Below are positions 26,348 to 36,800 of a DNA stretch of 64,000 nucleotides, piece after piece. The position numbers and the translations under genes were made by a program. The DNA comes from Buchananella hordeovulneris (lineage in GTDB: Bacteria; Actinomycetota; Actinomycetes; Actinomycetales; Actinomycetaceae), in contig NZ_MQVS01000006.1 in NCBI RefSeq assembly GCF_001907235.1, positions 107,224-171,223 on the forward strand, written 5' to 3'. Numbering within the stretch: position 1 is the stretch's first letter; every line of letters starts with the position of its first letter. The notes beneath the pieces are model-generated. The model made no database searches. It had not been told where the DNA came from and saw nothing but the letters and a program-made list of their open reading frames with translations.

Positions 26348-28006
26348 ATGGGCGCCATGCATGATTTTCCTGAACGCGACGGCAGGCGGCCGTTGTCTCC
26401 CTACGATTCCCACAATCGCCCAGCGCCCGGGCTCTCCACGGACAGCGAGAGCAACGTCAGGGCCGCTGCCGCGCAGCAACCGGACACTCGGGTCAGCGTG
26501 ACCGAGTTATTGACTGCCGACGAGCAGCCGGAGGTGGAGATGGTGGGGGCCGCGGAGACGGAGCAGCCCCTCCCCGGGCCGGAGGAAGGGGAAGCAACCG
26601 CGCCGGGGAAGACTGACACCGTTGCCGCGCCGTCGGCGGGAACCCGGCCTACCGCTGATGAGCAGGAAGAGTTGGTGCGGGCGTTTTCGGCACCTGCCCG
26701 CCGGTGGTGGCCGCAGCTGCGCCGCGGGGCCTTCTTGGGCGATGCGCGCCGACTACCCGGGTTGGATGCGGTGCGCGGCCTGGCTTTGGCAGGCATGATG
26801 GCGGCCCACTCCGCCAAACAGGTTGAGGAAGTTACCTCCCCTACCTGGCTGGGGTTTGCCAACGGCCACTCCTCCATCTTGTTTGCCACGGTGGCAGGCG
26901 TGTCTTTGGCAATCATCACCGGAGGCGGCCGGGCCCACACTGGCCCCTGGGTCGTGCGGGACCGGTTGCGGATTTTCGCGCGGGCCTTTGCCTTGTTTGT
27001 TTTGGGGTCGCTAATGGCGATTCTCGGCACACCAATCGGCATCATTCTCGGGTCTTATGGGTTGTGGTTCGTCTTGGCGTTGCCGTTCCTGCGCTGCCGG
27101 TGGCAAACGGTGCTGCTGGCCGCCAGCGTCTTCCTGGGGCTGGGGTGGATGCTGCAGTGGGCGGGCCTGCTGCTGGCCGGCAATCTGGATCTGAAGTTCG
27201 ATGGCCAGTTGGGTAACACCCTGTTTGCTTTGCTTTTTACCTCCCAGTACCCGGCCGCCATCTGGCTGGGTTTCGTGCTGGCGGGTTTGGCGCTGGGGCG
27301 TGCAGGTTTGGGCAGTGCGCGGACCCTGTGGCGCTGGGGCCTGGCGGGCGCGGTCGTGTTTGTCGGTTGTGTGACTCCGTTCGTGTGGCAGGCCGGCTCC
27401 TTGGAGCCCGTGTGGGGGGTGTCTCCTGCTCTGGTGGACAGTGTGGATCAGTCCGCGCCGACCGAGCCGGAGTGCCTGGACGGCGAGACCCTCTACCCGT
27501 GCACCCCGGAGGAGCAACAGCAGCAGATGGACACGTGGACCAACGAACAGTGGGACACCTTTATGCGTGCCCAGCGGCGCCCCCCGGAGGAGTCTGTGTG
27601 GCAGCTGTTGTGGGGGGCGGCTCGGAGCCAATGGACGATTGCCCCGCATTCCGGCTCTCCCTTCGAGGCGCTGGGCTCGGCGGGTTTCGCGGTGGCGGCC
27701 ATCTGCGCGTTCACGGCTTTGGGGCGCTGGGCAAAGCTGCTGGCCGCCCCGTTGGTGGCGATGGGGTCAATGTCCCTGAGTTCTTACTGCTTGCATGTGG
27801 TTCTCATGTGGCATTTCGCGGATAACTTCACGGGGGAAACTAATACGCCGTTCCTAATGATGCTGGGAGGTATCGCGGTTGTGACACTGGTGTGGGCGGC
27901 GCTGTTCCAGCGCGGCCCACTGGAACAGGCGATGGCCTGGTTTGCCGACGGGGCTGCCCGCCTGCCGCGGCAGGCCCGGACGGTGCCGAGGGCGGCCGGC
28001 AGCTAG
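26348..28006 (+). CDS. DUF418/HGSNAT-like multi-pass membrane protein
   Basis: About 552 residues. The first 120 are a hydrophilic, acidic, probably disordered cytoplasmic extension. The membrane part begins with RLPGLDAVRGLALAGMMAAHS, the signature shared by DUF1624/HGSNAT-like and YeiB/DUF418 proteins, followed by about 10 hydrophobic segments. The C-terminal part (SMSLSSYCLHVVLMWH) matches DUF418. A 60-residue extracytoplasmic loop carries PECLDGETLYPCTPEEQQ with two Cys. It may acylate or transport an envelope component; this is unproven. Starts at 26321, 26348 and 26357 are possible. Confidence 0.8.
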   Translation: MGAMHDFPERDGRRPLSPYDSHNRPAPGLSTDSESNVRAAAAQQPDTRVSVTELLTADEQPEVEMVGAAETEQPLPGPEEGEATAPGKTDTVAAPSAGTRPTADEQEELVRAFSAPARRWWPQLRRGAFLGDARRLPGLDAVRGLALAGMMAAHSAKQVEEVTSPTWLGFANGHSSILFATVAGVSLAIITGGGRAHTGPWVVRDRLRIFARAFALFVLGSLMAILGTPIGIILGSYGLWFVLALPFLRCRWQTVLLAASVFLGLGWMLQWAGLLLAGNLDLKFDGQLGNTLFALLFTSQYPAAIWLGFVLAGLALGRAGLGSARTLWRWGLAGAVVFVGCVTPFVWQAGSLEPVWGVSPALVDSVDQSAPTEPECLDGETLYPCTPEEQQQQMDTWTNEQWDTFMRAQRRPPEESVWQLLWGAARSQWTIAPHSGSPFEALGSAGFAVAAICAFTALGRWAKLLAAPLVAMGSMSLSSYCLHVVLMWHFADNFTGETNTPFLMMLGGIAVVTLVWAALFQRGPLEQAMAWFADGAARLPRQARTVPRAAGS

Positions 28007-29424
28007 CCCGCGTCGGCCTGCCGACTCCACGCATCGGTGGGCAGGAGGCGGGGTAGCCCCGCGCTGGCCGCGGCGTCGAAGACAGGTTCTGCGACGCCGC
28101 GGGCCCGCTGGGCGCGGTAGTCCCGGAGGAGGGCCAGCACCCACGGGGAAAGCACGAGGATGGTCACCAGGTTCAGGATGCCGAGCAGGCCCAGGGCGAT
28201 GTCGGACAGCGCCCACACCGTCTTCAGCTCCAGCACGCTGCCCAGCCCGGCCGCGACCGTGACCACGACCCCGTTGAGCAAATGCAGGTGGCGCCGGTGG
28301 CCCAGGAAGTCGATATTCACCTGCGAGTAGGAGTAACAGCCAAGAAGCGTGGAGTAGGCAAAGACCAGGATTATCACGGCCACCGGCGTCGCGGTCCACT
28401 GGCCGAGGCCGCTGACTACCGCCTGCTGGGTGAGCACTGCCCCCATTTTGGGGTCGACCGCCAGGGAGGTGCCGGTGACCAGGATCGCCAGGCCGGTGGC
28501 GGTGCAGACGATGATGGTGTCCAGGAACACCCCCAGGGATTGGATAAGGCCTTGGCTGACGGGGTGAGCCACGGTCGCGGTTCCGGCGGCGTTAGGAGCG
28601 GTGCCGAGCCCGGCCTCGTTGGAAAACAGCCCGCGCCGGGCCCCGTGCAAGACGGTTGCCAAGACTCCGCCGGTGGTGCCAGCGGCAGCTTCCCCCCAAC
28701 CGAAGGCGCCTTGGAAGATGTTGACAAATACCCCGGGCACGGCCGGCAGGTGCAGCGCGATGATGACAGCGACCATCGCCACGTACAGCAGGGCCATGCT
28801 CGGGGCGAGCCATTCGGTGACGCGGGCCACCGAGCGCACTCCGCCCAAGACGACTGGCGCCACCAGCGCCATGAGAAATATGCCGGTGCCCCAGGTCGGC
28901 ACCTGGTGGGTTTCGGCAAAAATCCCGGCCACGGTGTTTGCCTGCACCATGCAGACGCACAAGCCGACGGCGAAGATGAACAGCGCAGCAAAGACTTTGC
29001 CCAAAGTGCGCGAACCGAGGCCGTGCTCCATGTAGAAGGCGGGGCCGCCCCGATAGGAGCCGTCTGGGTGGCGGCGCTTGAACAACTGCGCTAGCACGCT
29101 TTCTGCCAGCGAAGTGGCCATGCCGACCAGCGCCACCACCCACATCCAAAAGAGGGCCCCCGGTCCCCCGAGGATGAGGGCCAGGGCCACGCCCGCGATG
29201 TTGCCGATACCGACCCGCGAAGCAATGCCGACGGCGAAGGCTTGGAAGGAGGTGATGCCGTGGCTGGCGCGCCGCGAGCGCACCAGGGAGCGCACGGCGT
29301 CGGGCAGGAGAGTGAATTGTCCGCCGCGGGTGAGCAGCGTGCAGAAGATACCTACGATCACCAGCAGGGCTACCAGCACGTAGCCGTAGAGGTAGTCGTT
29401 TATTGTCTCAAGCACGGCTCGCAT
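28003..29424 (-). CDS. Alanine/glycine:cation symporter (AGCS), copy 2
   Basis: 473 residues, about 10-11 membrane segments. Imports alanine or glycine with Na+ or H+. The AGCS hallmark SNEAGLGTAPNAAGTA is present, as are FQAFAVGIASRVGIGNIAG and GGPGALFWMW. GGAG stands just before the ATG. It starts 10 bp after the stop of a paralogous AGCS gene, so the two are one operon. It overlaps the convergent DUF418 gene's stop by 4 bp. Confidence 0.93.
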   Translation of the reverse strand: MRAVLETINDYLYGYVLVALLVIVGIFCTLLTRGGQFTLLPDAVRSLVRSRRASHGITSFQAFAVGIASRVGIGNIAGVALALILGGPGALFWMWVVALVGMATSLAESVLAQLFKRRHPDGSYRGGPAFYMEHGLGSRTLGKVFAALFIFAVGLCVCMVQANTVAGIFAETHQVPTWGTGIFLMALVAPVVLGGVRSVARVTEWLAPSMALLYVAMVAVIIALHLPAVPGVFVNIFQGAFGWGEAAAGTTGGVLATVLHGARRGLFSNEAGLGTAPNAAGTATVAHPVSQGLIQSLGVFLDTIIVCTATGLAILVTGTSLAVDPKMGAVLTQQAVVSGLGQWTATPVAVIILVFAYSTLLGCYSYSQVNIDFLGHRRHLHLLNGVVVTVAAGLGSVLELKTVWALSDIALGLLGILNLVTILVLSPWVLALLRDYRAQRARGVAEPVFDAAASAGLPRLLPTDAWSRQADAG

Positions 29425-29434
29425 TGCCGCTCCT

Positions 29435-30865
29435 TTATTTGTCGGGCCACGCTCCGGCGGGCAGGGTCTGGGGCAGGTAGGGGTTATCGCCGACGGTGAA
29501 GCGCGGCGTTGTCGCCTGCCGCGCGGCGGCTTCGTAGTGGCGCAGCGCGCCGGTGGTCCACCGGTACAGCAGGACGAGGGCCAACAGGTTGGTGCCGGTC
29601 ATCACTGCCATCGTGAGGTCAACGGTGTTCCACACCAACCGGAGGGAGGTGAGGGCGCCGAGCACCACGGAGATACTGGAGATGAGGCGGGGCACCCACC
29701 GGGCCCTTGGCGCGGCGGTGAGGAAGGCGACGTTGATCTCCGAGTAGGTGGCGGCGGCGATGATCGAGGAATAGGCCAGGACGAAGATGACGATCGCGAT
29801 GGGGATGCCGGCCCAGGCGCCGAGGAGGCTGGTGACAGCGGTTTGGGTGAGGATGCCTGCACTATCGGGGCTGGTAACGCCGAAGGTGTAGATTTCGGGC
29901 CCGGCGAGCATGATGACGACTGCGGTGGCGGTGCAGACCACCAGGGTGTCGACGAGGACCCCTAGGGCCTGGACGTGTCCTTGCTGCACCGGATGGGCCA
30001 CGGTAGCGGTGGCGGCGGCATTGGGGGCGGTGCCTTGCCCGGCCTCGTTGGAAAACAGCCCTCGCCGGGTGCCGTTGATGATGGCGGCGAAGAGTCCGCC
30101 GGCAATCCCGCCGACGGCAGGGCTGGGAGCGAAGGCCTGCGAGACGAACTGCCAGAGGATACCGGGCACGGCCGGGAGGTGGAGGGCGACGATGACGGCC
30201 ACCAACGCCAGGTAGACGACCGCCATGACGGGGGCCAGCCATTCGGTGACGCGGGCCACCGCCCGCACCCCGCCCAGCACCACCGGGGCGGTGAGCACGG
30301 CCAGTATGACGGCGGTGGCCCAGGCGTCCAGGCCGGTGCCGTGACTCATCACTCCCGCGATCGCGTTGGCTTGCACCATGGTGATGGAAAAGGCGCAGGT
30401 GATGACGGTCAGGACCGCGAAGATCATGCCCAGCCAGCGGGCGCCCAGACCGCGGGCCATGTAGGTGGCGGGGCCGCCTCGGAACGAGCCGTCGGTGTGG
30501 CGCACCTTGAAGATTTGCGCCAGGGTCGCCTCGGAGAAGGCGGTGGCCGTGCCGACTAGGGCCACTATCCACATCCAGAAGATCGCGCCGGGGCCCCCGA
30601 GGGCCAGCGCGGCGGCCACCCCGAAGATGTTGCCTATGCCGACGCGGGCGGCCAGGGAAATGGTGAAGGCTTGGAAGGAGGAGATGCCGCCTTCGGCACC
30701 GCGGCGCGAGTGGCGGATGGCGTGCAGCATGCGCCCGAAGTGGCGCACCTGGACGACCCGGGTGACGCTGGTGAGAAATAGCCCGGTGCCGATGAGGGCG
30801 GGGATCGTGAACCACAGGGTGACGCTGTCGCCCAGTCGTTCGAGCAGCGCAGCTAATGCGTCCAT
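29435..30865 (-). CDS. Alanine/glycine:cation symporter (AGCS), copy 1
   Basis: 476 residues. The same motifs as its neighbour: FQAFTISLAARVGIGNIFG, GGPGAIFWMWIVALVG, and SNEAGQGTAPNAAATA. The two proteins are clearly paralogous along their length but not recent duplicates. The ATG at 30865 follows AAAGGAAG; a longer frame exists to 30901. Substrate differences between the two cannot be read from sequence. Confidence 0.93.
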   Translation of the reverse strand: MDALAALLERLGDSVTLWFTIPALIGTGLFLTSVTRVVQVRHFGRMLHAIRHSRRGAEGGISSFQAFTISLAARVGIGNIFGVAAALALGGPGAIFWMWIVALVGTATAFSEATLAQIFKVRHTDGSFRGGPATYMARGLGARWLGMIFAVLTVITCAFSITMVQANAIAGVMSHGTGLDAWATAVILAVLTAPVVLGGVRAVARVTEWLAPVMAVVYLALVAVIVALHLPAVPGILWQFVSQAFAPSPAVGGIAGGLFAAIINGTRRGLFSNEAGQGTAPNAAATATVAHPVQQGHVQALGVLVDTLVVCTATAVVIMLAGPEIYTFGVTSPDSAGILTQTAVTSLLGAWAGIPIAIVIFVLAYSSIIAAATYSEINVAFLTAAPRARWVPRLISSISVVLGALTSLRLVWNTVDLTMAVMTGTNLLALVLLYRWTTGALRHYEAAARQATTPRFTVGDNPYLPQTLPAGAWPDK

Positions 30866-30999
30866 GTGGTGGTTCTTCCTTTCCGCCGTGCCGGTGGGCA
30901 CACATCGGGCCTGATTATTCCAGCTTTATACCCAGCATTGTCCGCGCATCGGAATACTGCTTGCATACTGGACAAGCGGTTTTCTGGAACGATGTACCT

Positions 31000-33699
31000 A
31001 TGGCAGCTGACCTCAATCTTCTCCTGGATGACCTCCTCGACGCCGCCGACGGCCCGCTCGCCGACGACGAGCTCTTGGCGGGGTTTGCCGACTGGGCGGC
31101 GAGCACCGGCCGTCCCCTCTACCCCCACCAGGAGGAGGCCGCCCTGGAGATCATCAGCGGTAATCACGTCATCGCCGCCACCCCCACCGGCTCGGGCAAA
31201 TCCCTGATCGCCGCCGCCGCCCACCTGGCGAGCCTCGCCAAGGATGAACGCACCTACTACACGGCCCCCCTCAAGGCCCTAGTGTCGGAGAAGTTCTTCG
31301 AGCTGGTGGCCCTGTTCGGGGCAAGCAATGTTGGCATGCTCACCGGCGACACCAGTATCAATCCGCTCGCCCCCATCATCTGTTGCACCGCCGAGATCCT
31401 CGCGCTGGCGGCCCTGCGGGAGGGCGAGCGGCTGGACGTGGGCACGGTGGTGATGGACGAGTTCCACTTCTATGCCGACCCGCAGCGCGGTTGGGCCTGG
31501 CAGGTGCCGCTCCTGACCCTGCCCCAAGCCCAGTTCGTGCTGCTGTCGGCCACGCTCGGGGACGTGGAGTGGTTGCGGCAGGATCTGCACCGCCGCACCG
31601 ACCGGCCCGTCAGCCTCGTGACCGGAGCCGAGCGACCAGTGCCCCTCAGCTTCGAGTACTCCCTGGAGCCCATCGGGGAGTTGCTGCCCCGCTTGACCCA
31701 GACGGGACTCGGCCCCGTCTACGTCGTGCACTTTTCGCAGCGGGAGGCCGCGGAACGCGCCCAGGCCCTGACCTCGGTGCCGGTAGCCACCAAAGCCCAA
31801 CGCGAAGCGATTGCCGCGGAGCTGGCCGACTATCAGTTCTCCACGGCTTTCGGCCGCCAGTTGGCCAAGCTGCTAAAACTCGGCATCGGGGTGCACCACG
31901 CGGGCATGCTGCCCCGCTACCGGCGACTCGTGGAGCGCCTGACGCAGGCCGGCCTGTTGCAGGTGGTGTGCGGTACCGACACCTTGGGCGTGGGCATCAA
32001 CGTCCCGATTCGGACCGTCGTGTTTACGGCCTTGACGAAATTCGATGGGCAAAAGCAGCGCCACCTGACGGCCCGCGAGTTTCACCAGATCGCCGGCCGG
32101 GCGGGGCGCGCCGGTTTCGACACGCAGGGGAACGTCGTCGTGCAGGCCCCGCAGCACGTCATCGACAATGCCGCCGCCCTCGCCAAGGCAGGTGACGATG
32201 AGCGCAAGCGCCGCAAGATAGTGCGCAAGAAGGCACCGGAGGGCCACGTCAACTGGACCGATAAGACCTTCGAGCGCCTACGCGACGCCGAGCCGGAGCG
32301 CCTGACCAGCCAGCTGCAGATAACGGCCGCCATGCTCCTGTCGGTGCTCGCCCGCCCGGCCAGCGACCCCGTGCAGGTCCTGGCTCGGCTCCTGACCGAC
32401 AATCACGAACCTCCGAGCGACCGCAATGAGCTGGTGCGGCGGGCCGTGCGGATCTATGCCACCCTAAAGGCCGGTGGACTCGTCGAGCATGTCTCCAGCG
32501 CCACGGCAGCCGCCGACGGTCGCCCGCGGCTGCGCCTGACCGCGGAGCTGCCCGAGCGCTTCGCCCTGGACGCACCTCTGGCGCCTTTCGCCCTGGCTGC
32601 CCTGGACCTGCTCAACCCCGACGCTCCCACCCACGCCCTGGACCTGGTCTCCGTCTTCGAAGCCACCCTGGAGGACCCGCGGCCGCTGCTGTGGGCGCAA
32701 GAACGGGAGGAGAAGGGCCGGGTGGTGGGGGCCTTGAAGGCTGAAGGCCTCGATTACGACGCCCGCATGGAAGCGCTGGAGGAGGTCACCTGGCCGCGGC
32801 CCCTGGCCGAGCTGCTGGAACCGGCCTTCGCCATGTTCCGTGCCGCCCATCCGTGGGTGGGTGAGAACGAGCTGGCCCCGAAGTCGGTGGTGCGCCACAT
32901 GATTGAGCACGCGATGACTTTCTCCGACCTGATCTCCCGGTATGACCTGGCGCGGAGCGAGGGGGTGGTGCTGCGGTATTTGACCGACGCCTACCGCACG
33001 CTGCGGCGCGGGGTACCGGCGGCGTGGCACACCGCCGAGGTGGATGCCATCATCGACTGGCTCGGCACCTTGGTGCGGGCGGTGGACCGCTCCCTGTTGG
33101 ACGAGTGGGAGAAGCTCGGGCAGGACGAGGACGGCGACGGCAAAGTCGACCGCCTGCCGGGTGGGGCCTCCCCCGTGGGCGAGGTGGCATTTGGGGCCGA
33201 CGCGGACGGCCGGGTGCGGCCGAGCACCAACCCGCACGCCCTGCGCGCGGCGGTTCGGACGGCCATGTTCCGGCGGGTTGAACTGGCGGCCCGTGACGAT
33301 GTAGCGGGCCTGGCCCGGCTGGACGAGTCCGCCGGGTGGGACTACGACCGCTGGGATGCCGCGCTGGGGGCGTTTTGGGACGAGCACGAGTGGATAGACA
33401 CCACCGCCCGCGCCCGCGGGGGCCACTACTTCACCCTGGTCGAGCAGGTGGACACCGCGGCGCTGCTGGCCGCTGGGCTGGCTGACCTCGGGGTCGAGCG
33501 TCTGACGACGCTGGCGGAGGCCGCCCGCGCCGGACGCGCCTGGCTGGCCACCCAAACCCTGGTTGACGACGCAGAGGCCTGCGACTGGCAACTGGTGGCC
33601 CTAGTCGATCTGCCCGCCACCGACGCGGCGGCCGCCGCCGCGCCCGCGGGCGCGCCCCTGGCCCCGGTGCTGCGGCTGCTGTGGGTGGGGCCCCGCTGA
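31000..33699 (+). CDS. DEAD/DEAH-box helicase with DUF3516 C-terminal domain
   Basis: 899 residues. Superfamily 2, Ski2/Mtr4-like. Motif I ATPTGSGKS is at 60-68, motif II is MDEFH, motif III LLSATLGD, and motif VI QIAGRAGRAGFD. The C-terminal half (from about 400) matches the actinobacterial DUF3516 helicases, probably RNA helicases acting in RNA turnover or ribosome metabolism (inference). The ATG at 31000 gives MAADLNLLLDDLL. It is divergent from the AGCS pair, with 134 bp between them. A terminator hairpin lies downstream. Confidence 0.93.
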   Translation: MAADLNLLLDDLLDAADGPLADDELLAGFADWAASTGRPLYPHQEEAALEIISGNHVIAATPTGSGKSLIAAAAHLASLAKDERTYYTAPLKALVSEKFFELVALFGASNVGMLTGDTSINPLAPIICCTAEILALAALREGERLDVGTVVMDEFHFYADPQRGWAWQVPLLTLPQAQFVLLSATLGDVEWLRQDLHRRTDRPVSLVTGAERPVPLSFEYSLEPIGELLPRLTQTGLGPVYVVHFSQREAAERAQALTSVPVATKAQREAIAAELADYQFSTAFGRQLAKLLKLGIGVHHAGMLPRYRRLVERLTQAGLLQVVCGTDTLGVGINVPIRTVVFTALTKFDGQKQRHLTAREFHQIAGRAGRAGFDTQGNVVVQAPQHVIDNAAALAKAGDDERKRRKIVRKKAPEGHVNWTDKTFERLRDAEPERLTSQLQITAAMLLSVLARPASDPVQVLARLLTDNHEPPSDRNELVRRAVRIYATLKAGGLVEHVSSATAAADGRPRLRLTAELPERFALDAPLAPFALAALDLLNPDAPTHALDLVSVFEATLEDPRPLLWAQEREEKGRVVGALKAEGLDYDARMEALEEVTWPRPLAELLEPAFAMFRAAHPWVGENELAPKSVVRHMIEHAMTFSDLISRYDLARSEGVVLRYLTDAYRTLRRGVPAAWHTAEVDAIIDWLGTLVRAVDRSLLDEWEKLGQDEDGDGKVDRLPGGASPVGEVAFGADADGRVRPSTNPHALRAAVRTAMFRRVELAARDDVAGLARLDESAGWDYDRWDAALGAFWDEHEWIDTTARARGGHYFTLVEQVDTAALLAAGLADLGVERLTTLAEAARAGRAWLATQTLVDDAEACDWQLVALVDLPATDAAAAAAPAGAPLAPVLRLLWVGPR

Positions 33700-33836
33700 G
33701 ACGAATGTTGGCCGCCCCGCCCGCGCACCTGACCGGCCCTGCCAAGATACGACGCGCGGGCGGGGCAGCCTAGGGCGAGGAGTTCCCGGCGCGGGGCGCC
33801 ACCGCAGCCAACTTGGCCAACTGCGGCGACCGAAAC

Positions 33837-33872
33837 GTGGGGTGGGGGCGACCACGGCCGCCCCCACCCCAC
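33837..33872. terminator. Hairpin between convergent helicase and glycosidase genes
   Basis: There is a perfect 14-bp stem (33837-33850 with 33859-33872), GTGGGGTGGGGGCG, with an 8-nt loop. It ends 5 bp before the glycosidase stop and probably stops transcription in both directions. There is no long T-tract. Confidence 0.6.
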
Positions 33873-33877
33873 GCCCC

Positions 33878-36800
33878 TCAGTTTTGCAGGGCCGCGTGCA
33901 AGGCCTGCGCTACCTCGTCGTGCACCGAGGCCCGGCCGCCCAATATCTCTAGCTTGCGGAACTTACCGCCCGCTAGGGCTTGCGCGGTGGCCGGGGGCAC
34001 CCGGGTCGGTTCGACCAGCAGCAGCGCGCCGTCGTCGGCCAACGCCCGGGAGCCCGCGGCCAGGGCGTCAGCGAAACCGAAGCCGGTGGCCACCACCAAT
34101 TTGGTGGCGTCCGCAGCGTAGGCCGCGTGCAGCTTGCTCATCGTTTCGAAGCGGTTGGCCCCCACCACCGTGGTGACCTCACGCCCCGCGAGGGCTGGAT
34201 GCTGCCGCACCTGGGCCGCCGGGCCACCGACCAGCACCACCGGGACGTGCGGTGCCTGGGCCAACATGGCCTGCGAGGCGGACGGCAGCGTGCCGTCGCC
34301 GGCGAGGATGACAACGCCTCCGGAGCGCCCGGCCGCGACCCCGGCCCCGAGCGTGTCGGCGTAGGAGGATCCGGAGGCGATGAAGAACGCCTGCGGTTCC
34401 TTACCCCGCACCTTGCTGGTCTCCGCGACCACCGCCTGGGCGGTGGTGTAGCGGTTCTGGCCCGCCACCCGGACGGTCTCGATGCCCGCGTAGTTAAGGG
34501 CCAGTTCCTTGGCCACCGGCACCGAGTGCTCGCCGCCGACGATGTAGACCTTCTGCACCTGGGCCGCCCGCATGGCCTCCAACACCTTGACTTCCAAGAA
34601 GTCCGGGCTGGTGGAGAAGTAGATCGGCGCATCCAGGGCGCCCGCCAGCGGCCCGGCGGCCATCGCATCGACGTGGCTGTTGCCGGTGGCCAGGAGTGCC
34701 GTGCCCGGGGTGTAGCCGCCGTCCTGGGCCGCCGCGATCGCGGTGTCGACGCGGTCCCGGCCCGCCAGGCGGGTGTGCGTGACGTTGCTGCCCGCGGTGG
34801 AGAAGGTCAGCTGGTAGTCGGTCTTGGCCTGGGGAACGAAGCGGTAGCCGGGCTGCGGGGCGGCCTGGATCAGCACCGATTCCGTCCCGGCAGGCACCAC
34901 GTGTTTACCAGCGGCGATGTCGTTGCCGTTGCTGAGGAAGCGGATGCCCGGCAGTTCGGGAATGAGGAAGGAGTCGGCCCCGGTTCCCGGTTGATCATCG
35001 ATCTCCAGTTGCGCGGGCGGGGTGAGGAACAGGTACTGCCCCTGCACATCCACCTCGGCCGCGCCCGCGAACTGGCCGCCGTTTTGAGCCGAGAGCGCCA
35101 CCAGCCGCACGTACCGCGCCGTGACGGGATCGAAGGTGACCAGGGCGGCGTTCTTATCGGTGAACTGCCCTTCGTGCGCCACCTGCCACGCGTCCCCGTC
35201 CGCGCTGACCTCGATTCGGTAGTCCTGAATCACCCCGTTGGTGCCCTCGTCCTGGCGCGGGAGGTAACGCAGGCCGTCGACCGAGGCGACGTACTGCATG
35301 TCCAGGGTCAGGGTGTGGGGCAGCGGGTCGATGCTCGGGTGGTAGGCCGTGTGCCAAAACGTGCCGACGCTGCCGTCGATGGCGCGGCTGGCCTGCCCGG
35401 CCTCGCCCTGCGTCTCCTCAGAGTCGGCGGAGGCTTGCCACCCGGTGCGATCGAGGAACGGGTCCTCGCCCGCCACCCCGTAGGCCGTCAGCTCGGCCAC
35501 CGCCCCAAAGTCGCGGCCGTTGTGGGTGTTCTTGCCCACCAGCTTGAAGTGGCGGAAAGTGCGCAACTCCTCCGGCAGGGTGAGGAACTGGGTCGATTCG
35601 GAGTTGGGGAATTGCCCCACCACCGCTGTGCGCCACTCGGTGCCGTCGGCGGAAACCAACAACTCGAAGTCCTTGAAACGGCCGTTGCCGCCCCCGCCCG
35701 GACGCGGGGTGTAGCCGAGCCGCCATACCTCGTTAGCCAGCTGCATGTCGACCTGCAGCCAGTGCGGGCCGGTGGTGGGCCGCGTGTAACGCGAGTGCCA
35801 GATGGTGGAGGCGTTGTCGTCGATGGCGCGGCTGGCCTGCCCCGGCTCGCCCTGCGTCTCCTCGCTGGAAGCCACGATCTGCCAGCCGTTCTTGGGCAAC
35901 TTGTTGAACTCGGGCGAGTACTCGGGCTCGGCGGAGTCCGTCGGGGCCTCGGTCGACGGTGCACACTCGAACAACTTGACTTGGAAGGGTTCCAAGGTCA
36001 CGTAGTAGGGGTGGGCCTGCCCCGCCACGAACGGCTCGGCCTGCCCATCGCGCTCCACGCACCGGTAGGTGCCGTGCGCCCCGGCGGGCAACTCAAATGC
36101 CTCCCCCGGCGCGAACGCGAAGTGCTGCGGGCGGGCGGCCGGGTTGCGCACCATGAGCATGGCCTGCTCGCTGCCGGTGGCGTTACTCCAGGCGGCGGTA
36201 CCGTACACCTCGGCCGCCCGCGGGTCGCCGCCCACCCAGTGGACGTCGGCCAGCAGGGCCTCGTTGGCGCGGGCCCACTTCGCGTTGCGGGTCAACTCGT
36301 CCCAGAACCAGTCGGCGTTTTCCTCCCCGATGCGGGCGGGGTCGACCAGGGTGTTGCGCACGTAGAGTTCTTGCAACTCCAGCCCCATCGCGAAGTAGTT
36401 GCGCATGTCGGCTGCCAGGGCGCGGCGGGTCTCCGGCCGGCCCAGGTCGTGGTTGGCCGCGAACTGCGGGGCCCGGTTGGAGAAGATGAACCCGTGGTTC
36501 ATCAGCTTGGTGATCGGCACCAACGGTGCCTCGACGACAAAGTTCTGGTAGACCTCCCCGTCCCGGTAGGACACGTACAGCTCTTGATCGGGGCCCTCCC
36601 CCGCCTTGGCGGCGTCGTGACCGTCGCGCCAAATCGAGTCGGAGTGCCACATCCAGTACGGCGAGCCCCAGGTGCCGACCGTGGTGTTGATGAACACGTC
36701 GCTGCGGTGGGCGCGCATGTCGCGCGCCAGCCGGAACATGGCCTCGTAGTCCGCCCGATAGGTGGCCGCTGGCACTGTCTGGTAGAGGCCACCGCCGATA

